A stretch of 6,903 nt of DNA from positions 1 to 6,903 of the forward strand of contig DYCW01000017.1 in assembly GCA_019417865.1 (NCBI GenBank), in the 5' to 3' direction. This document shows positions 1-6,888 of the stretch, one piece after another. The translations under genes and the position numbers were made by a program. A model generated the notes under the pieces. The model was not told the DNA's origin, did not search any database, and was given only the letters and a program-made list of their open reading frames with translations. This DNA comes from Ruminococcus sp. GTDB lineage: Bacteria > Bacillota > Clostridia > Oscillospirales > Ruminococcaceae. The first letter of the stretch is position 1. Every line of letters starts with the position of its first letter.

Positions 1-951
1 GGTATCTCCTACCTTTGTGCCGTCTTTCTCACATTCATATACGGAATACGTACCCGCTTCCAAATCAGAGAATGTCACAGAACCACCAGCATTGACGGAT
101 TTTACCTCAATCAACTTATCATCAGCATCATACAATCCTACATAGAATGCCGGTGAGGTCTTAATCTTTTCTGAAACCATTGCCTTGGTGACATGAATGC
201 TATAGGTCTGCTTCTGTGTGTTTTCAACTGAAACAGTTTTCGTGTCATCTGCTGCCAATGTTACGCCATTTCCAGTATATGCAACATCATAAGAAATGCC
301 ACTGACAGAAGTATACTTAGAAATATCTGTATTTGTCAATACACCATTTGCATTGGTTTCCAATACATAAAATTCCTTGCCAACTGGTACATCCGTAAAG
401 GTAACAGAAGCCTTTGTTGTACTGCCGCCAATGGACAATGCCTTGACATCAGCATCCATATACCGTTCATATTCACCAGCATCGTTCTTGGTGAACAGGG
501 CAAAGTAGACAGTATCTGCCTTTGTACCGCCTTTCAGCGTCTTGTTGACAGTAATCGTACCCACTTCCTTGGTGTTGGTGACTGTCACAACATTAGAAGT
601 CTTGCCGGTAGCAATCACTGCACCCGTTGCAGCATCTGCTGCTTCTTCTGCACCGTTTGCTTTATAAGTTACCTTATAAGCAGAGTTGCCGTCCAATAGC
701 ACATTGCCGTTGAAATCGGTTTCAAAAATAGCAACCTGATTGTCTTGATTCGTCTTTTTCGTTTCCAGCAGTTTATAATCCAAATCCTGCATGGTAATAC
801 TGCCGGTTGACTGGGTATCACCCAATGTCATCGGCATCACGTCACTCAGACGATTGTATTTTCCACCGCCCAGAACTTCAAACAATGCAAAATAGAATGT
901 GCCGCCTGTTGCCTTTTCCAGTTCCTTATTGATGGTGATGGTATTTTGTGC
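1..951 (-). repeat. Three Cna-B/SpaA-like (prealbumin-fold) domains, last one truncated (residues 1937-2253)
   Basis: Each opens with a Lys strand (TITINKEL, K1945; TITVNKTL, K2073; SIHVTKAM, K2192) followed by a conserved F/V-Y-F-A-L-F or FYVGLYD strand. Each has a candidate acid in a YxxxE strand (E1999; E2134 in FYVLET; E2242 in YSVYE). The first two end in V(T/S)V-x-NT (N2062, N2180). This is the Lys/Glu/Asn layout of Cna-B-type isopeptide domains, usually stalk or pilin modules next to the cell wall. Domain 1 has an enlarged loop (about 2000-2053), so its Glu assignment is less sure. Domain 3 is cut before its Asn by the window edge. Confidence 0.8.
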
Positions 952-3900
952 GGTTGGGGTTTCTACCCATACACCAACCTTTGCCGGTTCTGCAACCATA
1001 TAGGTATCGCCCATAATATCAAAATTCTGATAACCATATGCGAAGCTGTTCCATGCAATGTTTTCTTCTCCGGTATTCTTCACGTATGCCGGAACAGTAC
1101 CAGTAAAGGTAACGACAACACACTGATCTGGTTCTATTACTTGGTCCTTAATTTCTACACGGAAGTTATAAGCACCTTCTGGAGAACTTGACCATGTCAT
1201 GACATCGTTCTGACCACGCCAGTCACCGGAATATTCGTTCAGCGGAGAATCCTTATCCTTAGAATAGGTAATTGTTGCATCCACTGCCGTCTGCCCTGTC
1301 AGATCAATCGGTTTATCCGTTGCAGCATGAACTATATCTTTATCAACAATGTAAGCCTTAATTGGAACGCCTGTATTTAAGTTAACTTCAAATGCAGAAT
1401 TTCTCTCATAGTCCGAAACCAGACCCTTATCGCCAACGAACGGCAAACGGTCGATGATGACGAAATTCTCCAGATTCTGTGGAGAGGTATTTTCTACAAT
1501 AATCTCATAGGTCACATCTTCTGTCTGCATGCCCTGTACATAGTTGTGGGTAGGCTGTCGGCTGTAACCGGTATCCGTCGGTGGATCTTCATGTCCATCA
1601 TCTTTAACTGTATGACCACTGCTCTCATAATGAATGGTCTTCCACGATTCTGTTGTCAAACCAACGATATTGTAGTTTGCATAATTGTGGATTTCCTTGC
1701 CATTTGCTTCACCGGCAACCACATCATGCACAGTAAATGCCTGCTCAAAGGCTGCATAACCGGTATTGGTGATGGTGCCTTCCTTTTCCATGCCTTCCTT
1801 TACCGTGGTTACAAATTCAATTACAAGGCATTGATTTGCTTCCAGTGCATACTTTTCATTGTTTAGTGTCCATTTTACAGAACCATTCTCAACCACTGGT
1901 TCTAAATAGTCCAATTCCCCATTTTCTATAGTTTTGCCAATTGAACCATCTTGATTTACTTCTTTAATTTTCATGGTCAGTGGATAATTAGTATCCGCAT
2001 TATACTCATAGTTGTTCGGCAGAGTATCGGTTATAGTATAGTTTTGCAATTTTGCTGTCGTGTTTACATCTGCTTTACCATTACCATTGTAAACAACAGC
2101 CTGCCAGATCAGGGTATCCCCTGCGGTGATATAGCCTTCATTAACTGGCTGCAGCAACTCTGCATCATAAACCTGCCCCGGGAAGGAAGCAGCTGCCAGC
2201 TTTGCAAAGCCCGGTGCTGGGGTTTTCTTCTCAAAGGTGACTGTTGCAGTTGCATTTGGACTCTTCGTCTTTTCCTTGCCAGTATCACTGTCAATTATAG
2301 CAACACTGGTAATCGTATTTGTAGCCTCAATCTTATTGCCTTTATATGTAAGCAAATCATTGATCTTATTGCTATCCAGCTTTGTTGTATACTGAATCTG
2401 AATACCATTTGTATGCTGATTATCTAATGCAACAGTGGATGTCAAAGTAAATGTAACGGTATTCGCAACAGGATTATAGCTATACTTTAAATCCTCGAAA
2501 TTTCCATACCCTTGTTTTACTTGTGGGGTCACACTCTTATCCAGTGTCATCCATTCTGGAAGTTGGTCAGTTACCTTTATCGTGTCGCCTATCGCAGTAT
2601 AACCCTCGCCTTTCACATCAACCGTATACTGGAATCGCATGTCTTCCAATTCTTCTGTTGTGAATTGCATCAAATCAATTGATGTCTGATCTACTGCCTT
2701 TGTTACATTCAGAACAGTATCATCAATATCATTGCGTATCATATCTTGTGCAATATAATCTGTAGATGCATTAAATCCACTTGGTTCTGTTGTAAAGAAT
2801 TGAATTAAATTATAAACGCCATCTCCTGTAAGTTCCGATTTAAAGTTATCGTCATTCAAATAATATTCAATCTCTTTTCTGATTGCTTTATTGAAACCAT
2901 TACCAGAATAACAAGAGTATTCAATGACAATCCAGTCACCGGGCTGTAAATTGATATCTGTAAACTTTACTCGACCAATAGACCATTCTGGTGTTCCATT
3001 CGATGTGATTGACTGATCAGAAACCCTTCCGATTAAATCAGAATTATTGCTGTCCACAATCTTAACTTGGAACTGTTCTTTTCCTTGTCCTGAACCATCA
3101 TCAAACATAGCATCCGGAGATGCATCCTTTAAATACAAATCTTTAATCGGTTCTCCTGAAGTGCTAATAGCGAATTTTGCCCGATAGGTAAGCTTTTGCC
3201 CCGTACTAATTTCTGCATTTTCAAGGCGATTTCCACTTCCATCCACAATCCACTTTTCAGCTGAATATACTGGTTGTTTTGCGGTTACTTCTTTCGATGT
3301 CTGTTCTTCAACATCATCCGCTTTCATGGTTGCGGTGTTAGAAATCGAACTTACTGTGTCCGTTGTTTTACATTCAATGGTAATTACAACTTCTGTCTTT
3401 GGCTCCAACGTATCAATCACAAAACCACTTTCGCTGACAAGCTGGTCATAGGAAATGGCAATTTCTGTTCCATCATTTTGATACTGTGTTCTGACAATCG
3501 CACTGATACTGGATACTGTCAATTCACCGTTATCCACGTATTTCTTCAGGTCAGTATCCTTGATGACAACATTCTTTGCCGCAGCATCTCCAGTGTTTCT
3601 GCCTGTAATGGTAAAGGTCAATGTCTGATCTGCTTGCCCAGAAATGATTTCTTCACTATCCTTACCATTGATCTGTTTTCCAATCGTCAAATCTGGCTTT
3701 TTCGGGTTAAATGTAATCGTCCCCGTCTTTTCTCCGTCTACGAATGCTGTATTAGAAATTTTACCCTCATTTGTAGTCGGAATGGATACAACTCTACCTT
3801 GAATGGTGATAGTGTGTTGATCAGAACTTTCTTCACCAACTTTTGAAAGAGAAATTGTCAAATCGCCGTTCAGAGGATTTAAGTCGCTGTCATCAACTTG

Positions 3901-6759
3901 ATAACTTTCAAATCGCACCCCTTCCGGTTGTAAATCCTTTACTACTACATTGGCTGCTGGTGTATTGCCCTCATTCCATACTTCAATTTTATAGGTTACT
4001 TTATCGCCAACTTCATAATTTTTATTGCTAGTATTTGTTCCAACATAACCACTCTTTTTTCCCTTGACACTTACAGTTGCTGCCTTTGAATAAAAGGTTT
4101 CACCCATGTCACCGCTGCCTGTGATGCCATCTCCCATATCCAGCACATTAATCAAATTGCCTTCTGCCTCTGTGCTAATGGTAACACCCAGTGTAATGGT
4201 GAAGCTTTCATTTATGTCCAGCTCTTTTCCAACAGTAATTGTATTTCCACTTGCTGTTACACCAGCCGGGAAAGTCTGATCTGCTTTCAGTGTTACGCCT
4301 TCCGGCATGGTATCACTAAAGGAGACTGTACCCTTTTTTGTACCATTATTGGTTACTTTAATGGTATAGGTTGCGTCTCCGCCTGTTCCTTCTACATAGG
4401 TATTTCCACTGTCGCCAACCTGACCCGTTTTTTCAAACACGAAATTCGGTGCTGCGTCTTTACCGGTAAATGTAACAGTCGTATCAGGCTTGCCTGTCAA
4501 CAGATTGGAAACTGTTCCATCGTCATCTCCTTCTGTTACCAAATTACCATCAATCTCAATTATCAATGTACTGTTTGCTGGAATGGTTGCACCAGTGGCA
4601 TTCGTAATGGTATTTCCCGTTTTTGAAACTAAATCTGTTGCATCTGCTCCATTCAGCTTTGCAGTATAATTCACGCCCTCAATACGAGAATCTACAACAT
4701 CCTCAAAAGAGAATTTGCCTTCAATATTCCCCGTATTCTTTACAGTAATGGTGTAATGCACATCGGTAGAAATTCCCTTGGTATAGGTGTCTCCGCCACC
4801 TTCTACATAACCTGTCTTGGCATAGGAGATATCTGCTTTACCTTCTTCACCATAGAATGTTATGCTGTCATCATTCGATGTTTGATCGTTTGTCTGTTCA
4901 GACAATTCATTTGTAACAGAAGACTCACCTGTTTTTAACGTGCCATCTATCGTAATGGTCAGCTTTTCCCCTGCTACAATATCACCTTTGGCTTTCAAAG
5001 TACCATCTGCAACAGTCAAATCGCCCTTATGATCCGTTCCCTTATTGGAAGAAATACTGCAATTTACATCGTTCACTCCAATTGCCGATAGAGAATCTTC
5101 AAAGGAATACTTATCATCTGCATTACCCTGGTTTTCAACCGTAATGGTATAAGTAACCGGTGTATCCATTCCGATAATATACTTTCCATTTGCAGTGTTC
5201 ACTCTACCAGTCTTTGCATAAACCAGATATGGTGCGACCTTTTCCACTTCAATCGAAGCTTCTACTTGTGGTGTTTCTTTTCCATCATAAGTACCCTGTG
5301 CCGTATTGGTCAGCCATACACTGGTATCTGAACCGAATTGAATCGTGTCGCTGCCATCTATCTTACAAACAACCTCTGCGGTCACCGTTGCACCAGGTGC
5401 TACATTAGTAAATGTAATTTCATCTCCGTTTACGGAACCGCTTCCAGAAGTAATAGTAATCACTTTCTCGTTCGATTTCAAACCATCCAGAGCAGTATCT
5501 TTTACCGTCAAGTTAGCAGCTTTTCCGCCTGTATTCGTAGCAGAAATGGTAAAGGTTACTTCCTCCCCAGGTTGATACTTCTTGGAATTGTCCACACTTT
5601 TACGCAGTGTAAAGTTTGCCGGCTCCGGTGTCGGAACTTTCAAGGAAACGGTATTATCTCCCAAGCTGTAGCTATAGTCTGCCTTACCGGACGGTCTTGC
5701 GTTTACCTTCAAGTTGTTCACAACTGTTCCAGCCGTCGTAAAGTTTGAAGCATCCACCGTCGTGCTGCTCAGCTGGAACGGGAATTTGATATTCACTGCA
5801 CTCATTTCCGCTGTTGCAACAGATGGATTGGTTCCAGTTTCAATATTTTTGCTGTCAATTTTAAATGTGATCGTAGCAGTATCACTGCCTGTAGAAACTA
5901 ACAGGCTGCCGTCTACAATCTCATAGCCTGCATTTTTCACTGCCGTTTGAATGGCTGTTTGCAATGCACTCTGTGCACCATCTGTAAAGGTCAACCCGGT
6001 CGGCAGCGAAATGGTGTCTGTAAATTCCAGACCCGTTGCCCACCATGCACCCTTACTGGTGGTCGGATTATTCGGTGCTGCACTCAATGTGTAGTTAACA
6101 GTGACACCATTCTCAATGTCACTCGCCTGAATTTCTGTCTTATCCTCTGTCTTGTTTTGTGCCCACAAAAGCTCCGACTCCGGTGTAATCGTGCCACTGG
6201 CAGATTTTCCTGTCTCCGTGTTTACCACTTTCACCGTAACCGATTCTCCGTCAGGCGTTGTGCCGTTTCTAAACTTGGCACTTAACCGAATGACTTTCGT
6301 ATCACCATTATTGATGTTAAATTCTACATAACGTTCCTTCACACTATTATCTGCATTTTTTACAACATGCAGGGTGTAGCCATTGTAAACAGCTCCATCC
6401 TTGAATCCATCCTCCGCAAAGTTCGGAAGTAACAGATTCTCATCTGTGATATAAACACGATATGTATTGGTCTGCCCTGGAATCTGATGTACGTTATTAC
6501 CTGAAACAGAAAGCATCAGATAAAACAATTCACCAGATTCTGCGGTAGTAATATTGTTGAAGCGGCTGTCCTTGAACTCAACCTTATAGTTGGTTACAAC
6601 AAGCGGTCCGCCCCATCCGCCACCGAATCCCGGCCAGAAGCCGCCGCCCCTTGCACTAGCCGTCAAGGAACTCAGTGGCACACTTACAATGATCATCAAG
6701 ATCGCAAGCAGCATGCTGATCACACGTTTCACGCGTGATACTTTTCGGATTTCTTCCAT
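1..6759 (-). CDS. Giant secreted multi-domain surface protein (DUF11 and Cna-B/SpaA-like repeats), C-terminus outside window
   Basis: The frame is open for 2253 codons from ATG at 6759 to the window edge. The product looks like an exported adhesin or stalk: a signal peptide (residues 1-36), a Gly/Trp/Phe tract (38-52), then only beta-rich modules. These are N-terminal regions (54-375), six DUF11-like repeats (376-1163), a divergent domain (1164-1347), three larger isopeptide-type domains (1348-1936) and Cna-B/SpaA-like domains (1937 onward). No enzymatic motif was seen. Only seven Cys occur (465, 567, 1130, 1283, 1644, 1880, 2243), which fits extracellular stabilisation by isopeptide rather than disulfide bonds. 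The ATG is the best start: an in-frame TGA lies seven codons upstream and a basic n-region follows it. The Shine-Dalgarno is oddly distant. The last domain is cut, so the full protein is longer and probably ends in a cell-wall anchor (inferred, not seen). The ligand is unknown. Confidence 0.93.
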   Translation of the reverse strand, partial: MEEIRKVSRVKRVISMLLAILMIIVSVPLSSLTASARGGGFWPGFGGGWGGPLVVTNYKVEFKDSRFNNITTAESGELFYLMLSVSGNNVHQIPGQTNTYRVYITDENLLLPNFAEDGFKDGAVYNGYTLHVVKNADNSVKERYVEFNINNGDTKVIRLSAKFRNGTTPDGESVTVKVVNTETGKSASGTITPESELLWAQNKTEDKTEIQASDIENGVTVNYTLSAAPNNPTTSKGAWWATGLEFTDTISLPTGLTFTDGAQSALQTAIQTAVKNAGYEIVDGSLLVSTGSDTATITFKIDSKNIETGTNPSVATAEMSAVNIKFPFQLSSTTVDASNFTTAGTVVNNLKVNARPSGKADYSYSLGDNTVSLKVPTPEPANFTLRKSVDNSKKYQPGEEVTFTISATNTGGKAANLTVKDTALDGLKSNEKVITITSGSGSVNGDEITFTNVAPGATVTAEVVCKIDGSDTIQFGSDTSVWLTNTAQGTYDGKETPQVEASIEVEKVAPYLVYAKTGRVNTANGKYIIGMDTPVTYTITVENQGNADDKYSFEDSLSAIGVNDVNCSISSNKGTDHKGDLTVADGTLKAKGDIVAGEKLTITIDGTLKTGESSVTNELSEQTNDQTSNDDSITFYGEEGKADISYAKTGYVEGGGDTYTKGISTDVHYTITVKNTGNIEGKFSFEDVVDSRIEGVNYTAKLNGADATDLVSKTGNTITNATGATIPANSTLIIEIDGNLVTEGDDDGTVSNLLTGKPDTTVTFTGKDAAPNFVFEKTGQVGDSGNTYVEGTGGDATYTIKVTNNGTKKGTVSFSDTMPEGVTLKADQTFPAGVTASGNTITVGKELDINESFTITLGVTISTEAEGNLINVLDMGDGITGSGDMGETFYSKAATVSVKGKKSGYVGTNTSNKNYEVGDKVTYKIEVWNEGNTPAANVVVKDLQPEGVRFESYQVDDSDLNPLNGDLTISLSKVGEESSDQHTITIQGRVVSIPTTNEGKISNTAFVDGEKTGTITFNPKKPDLTIGKQINGKDSEEIISGQADQTLTFTITGRNTGDAAAKNVVIKDTDLKKYVDNGELTVSSISAIVRTQYQNDGTEIAISYDQLVSESGFVIDTLEPKTEVVITIECKTTDTVSSISNTATMKADDVEEQTSKEVTAKQPVYSAEKWIVDGSGNRLENAEISTGQKLTYRAKFAISTSGEPIKDLYLKDASPDAMFDDGSGQGKEQFQVKIVDSNNSDLIGRVSDQSITSNGTPEWSIGRVKFTDINLQPGDWIVIEYSCYSGNGFNKAIRKEIEYYLNDDNFKSELTGDGVYNLIQFFTTEPSGFNASTDYIAQDMIRNDIDDTVLNVTKAVDQTSIDLMQFTTEELEDMRFQYTVDVKGEGYTAIGDTIKVTDQLPEWMTLDKSVTPQVKQGYGNFEDLKYSYNPVANTVTFTLTSTVALDNQHTNGIQIQYTTKLDSNKINDLLTYKGNKIEATNTITSVAIIDSDTGKEKTKSPNATATVTFEKKTPAPGFAKLAAASFPGQVYDAELLQPVNEGYITAGDTLIWQAVVYNGNGKADVNTTAKLQNYTITDTLPNNYEYNADTNYPLTMKIKEVNQDGSIGKTIENGELDYLEPVVENGSVKWTLNNEKYALEANQCLVIEFVTTVKEGMEKEGTITNTGYAAFEQAFTVHDVVAGEANGKEIHNYANYNIVGLTTESWKTIHYESSGHTVKDDGHEDPPTDTGYSRQPTHNYVQGMQTEDVTYEIIVENTSPQNLENFVIIDRLPFVGDKGLVSDYERNSAFEVNLNTGVPIKAYIVDKDIVHAATDKPIDLTGQTAVDATITYSKDKDSPLNEYSGDWRGQNDVMTWSSSPEGAYNFRVEIKDQVIEPDQCVVVTFTGTVPAYVKNTGEENIAWNSFAYGYQNFDIMGDTYMVAEPAKVGVWVETPTAQNTITINKELEKATGGTFYFALFEVLGGGKYNRLSDVMPMTLGDTQSTGSITMQDLDYKLLETKKTNQDNQVAIFETDFNGNVLLDGNSAYKVTYKANGAEEAADAATGAVIATGKTSNVVTVTNTKEVGTITVNKTLKGGTKADTVYFALFTKNDAGEYERYMDADVKALSIGGSTTKASVTFTDVPVGKEFYVLETNANGVLTNTDISKYTSVSGISYDVAYTGNGVTLAADDTKTVSVENTQKQTYSIHVTKAMVSEKIKTSPAFYVGLYDADDKLIEVKSVNAGGSVTFSDLEAGTYSVYECEKDGTKVGDT
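952..2226 (-). repeat. Two related larger beta domains R9 (residues 1512-1693) and R10 (1694-1936)
   Basis: R9 has K1520, the turn ITDTLPNN (D1578) and TITNTGYA (N1665). R10 has IIDRLP (D1770) and IAWNSFAYG (N1904). Both carry an unusual shared strand with a single Cys, NQCLVIEF (C1644) and DQCVVVTF (C1880), at equivalent positions before the late Asn, so they look like paralogous modules. The combination of 'IDRLP', a Trp-bearing segment and 'AWNSFAYG' just before Cna-B domains is, from memory, common in clostridial SpaA-type surface proteins. Between the core domains lies a polar segment rich in His, Asp and Pro (about 1714-1740). Confidence 0.65.
2227..2718 (-). other. Isopeptide-type beta domain R8 (residues 1348-1511)
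   Basis: The module begins LNVTKAVD (K1354), has the turn VTDQLPEW (D1398) and ends with EATNTITSVA (N1481), then a strand TATVTFEKK. This Lys/Asp/Asn spacing matches the plan of isopeptide-forming domains in Gram-positive fimbrial and surface proteins. The region between (KYSYNPVANTVTFTL) has normal beta-strand periodicity. It differs from R1-R6 by a longer A-B segment rich in acidic residues (TTEELED). Assignment is by pattern only. Confidence 0.6.
2719..3270 (-). other. Atypical long domain R7 (residues 1164-1347)
   Basis: This module opens like the repeats (K1169 before W1170, core strand KLTYRAKF, LKD turn at D1212) but is longer than R1-R6. Its second half departs from the repeat pattern: WIVIEYSCYSGNG around 1276-1288, a charged stretch RKEIEYYLNDDNFKSEL at 1294-1310, and IAQDMIRNDIDD at 1336-1347, which reads more helical than the rest of the protein. 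No family is recognised for this half. N1317 is a possible late Asn. It could be a DUF11 module carrying an insert or a separate functional domain. Confidence 0.5.
3271..5634 (-). repeat. Array of six DUF11-like repeats (R1-R6, residues 376-1163)
   Basis: Six modules of about 125-145 residues follow one plan: Lys on strand A, a Gly-then-TYTI/TFTI core strand, an NTG-type turn, an Asp in a '(K/E/S)D' turn, and a late (T/S)N. Approximate modules are R1 376-506, R2 507-639, R3 640-768, R4 769-893, R5 894-1020 and R6 1021-1163. Candidate Lys/Asp/Asn sets are K387/D421/N485, K516/D555/N617, K648/D687/N752, K777/D816/N871, K902/D942/N1003 and K1028/D1068/N1141. DUF11 (TIGR01451-type) repeats are known from bacterial and archaeal surface proteins as stalk modules. 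Bond formation is inferred. The DNA of the repeats has diverged, so they are old rather than recent duplications. Confidence 0.85.
4081..5241 (-). repeat. KTGxV sub-repeat family within the array (R2-R4, residues 507-893)
   Basis: R2, R3 and R4 share an extra signature that R1 and R6 lack. Each opens with YAKTGRV, YAKTGYV or FEKTGQV, followed by a Gly/Asn-rich stretch and Y, then YTI(T/K)V and an (F/S)xD turn (FED in R2 and R3, FSD in R4). R5 opens with a related KKSGYV just beyond this interval. They probably arose from one ancestral module by internal duplication after the array began. The DNA shows no long identical blocks. Confidence 0.65.
5635..6600 (-). other. N-terminal beta-rich regions A (residues 54-193) and B (194-375)
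   Basis: Region A alternates beta-strand-like segments with Asn/Gly/Asp turns (for example VEFNINNGD at 146-153 and VTVKVVNTETG at 174-184) and has no clear DUF11 signature. Region B resembles the DUF11 plan: a core strand VNYTLSAAP, a Trp pair (W239, W240), a turn FTDTISLP (246-253) and a late VVNN (345-348). By analogy with other wall-anchored proteins, these distal regions are the best candidates for ligand binding, but nothing in the sequence proves it. The A/B boundary is approximate. Confidence 0.55.
6604..6648 (-). other. Gly/Trp/Phe-rich tract at the mature N-terminus (residues 38-52)
   Basis: Directly after the predicted cleavage site the protein reads GGGFWPGFGGGWGGP. Of these 15 residues, nine are Gly and four are aromatic (F41, W42, F45, W49). 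It contrasts sharply with the Thr/Val/Asn/Asp-rich beta domains that follow. It is not a known domain to me. It may be a flexible, sticky tip or simply a linker at the free end of the stalk. Function is unassigned. Confidence 0.75.
6652..6759 (-). other. Signal peptide, residues 1-36
   Basis: The n-region carries five basic residues within positions 5-12 (R5, K6, R9, K11, R12). A hydrophobic core follows at about 14-31 (ISMLLAILMIIVSVPLSS). The c-region ends in ALA-X-ALA form, with residues 34-36 reading A-S-A before R37, so signal peptidase I should cut after residue 36. There is no lipobox Cys, so this is not a lipoprotein signal. An internal Met at residue 16 would remove the basic n-region and has no Shine-Dalgarno, which supports the start at 6759. 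Confidence 0.9.
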
Positions 6760-6767
6760 TGATTTTC

Positions 6768-6818
6768 CCGCCCTGTGTCAAAGCGGTTTTCACTCCTTTC
6801 TGTATTTCTGCGACACAG
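6768..6818 (-). promoter_or_regulatory. Two mutually exclusive leader hairpins around the start site
   Basis: Hairpin A pairs CUGUGUCG (6811-6818) with UGACACAG (6773-6780): seven Watson-Crick pairs plus one G-U, with the Shine-Dalgarno in its 30-nt loop. Hairpin B pairs CCGCUUU (6780-6786) with AGGGCGG (6768-6774): four GC pairs, two G-U and one U-A, with a 5-nt loop, lying between Shine-Dalgarno and ATG. They share bases 6773-6780, so only one can form at a time. The pairing is seen in sequence; a regulatory role is inferred. Confidence 0.4.
6793..6801 (-). promoter_or_regulatory. Strong but distant Shine-Dalgarno
   Basis: AGAAAGGAG is the best ribosome-binding sequence in the leader, but 33 nt separate it from the ATG at 6759, far more than the usual 5-10. 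Only a weak GCGGG sits 7 nt from the ATG. A potential 7-bp hairpin (6768-6786) lies exactly in the gap and would shorten the effective spacing to about 14 nt. Alternatively the site serves a TTG at 6781 in another frame. Confidence 0.5.
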
Positions 6819-6841
6819 TTATTTTTCATTTCCGTGCTTCA

Positions 6842-6859
6842 TCCCAATTTTCCCAATTG
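6842..6859. repeat. Tandem 9-bp repeat in the leader
   Basis: TCCCAATTT at 6842-6850 is followed immediately by TCCCAATTG at 6851-6859, eight of nine bases matching. It sits about 25-40 nt downstream of the predicted transcription start, where a regulator could bind, though two copies may occur by chance. Confidence 0.45.
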
Positions 6860-6888
6860 TTGCTATCTAAGGACAAATACACAGTATT

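Noticed and set aside
2109..2294. Minus-strand 61-codon frame
   Set aside because: It lies inside the main gene in another frame and shows no domain or start signal.
946..5926. Plus-strand open frames of 60-190 codons spread through the window
   Set aside because: They are antisense to a continuous 2253-codon frame, overlap one another, lack convincing ribosome-binding sites, and give Cys/Phe/Ile-rich products without recognisable motifs, as expected from the reverse reading of Thr/Asn/Val codons.
1..6759. Frameshift or decayed surface-protein gene
   Set aside because: All 2253 codons were checked and no in-frame stop or break in domain pattern was found.
6819..6842. Seven-residue upstream ORF (ATG at 6842, product MKHGNEK)
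   Set aside because: It has only a weak upstream purine stretch and no regulatory codon run; a frame this short is expected by chance.
6760..6882. c-di-GMP or other known riboswitch in the leader
   Set aside because: CACAGGGC near 6769-6777 briefly recalls a conserved c-di-GMP riboswitch segment, and such switches do precede clostridial adhesins, but the flanking stems and other conserved bases are absent and the leader is short.
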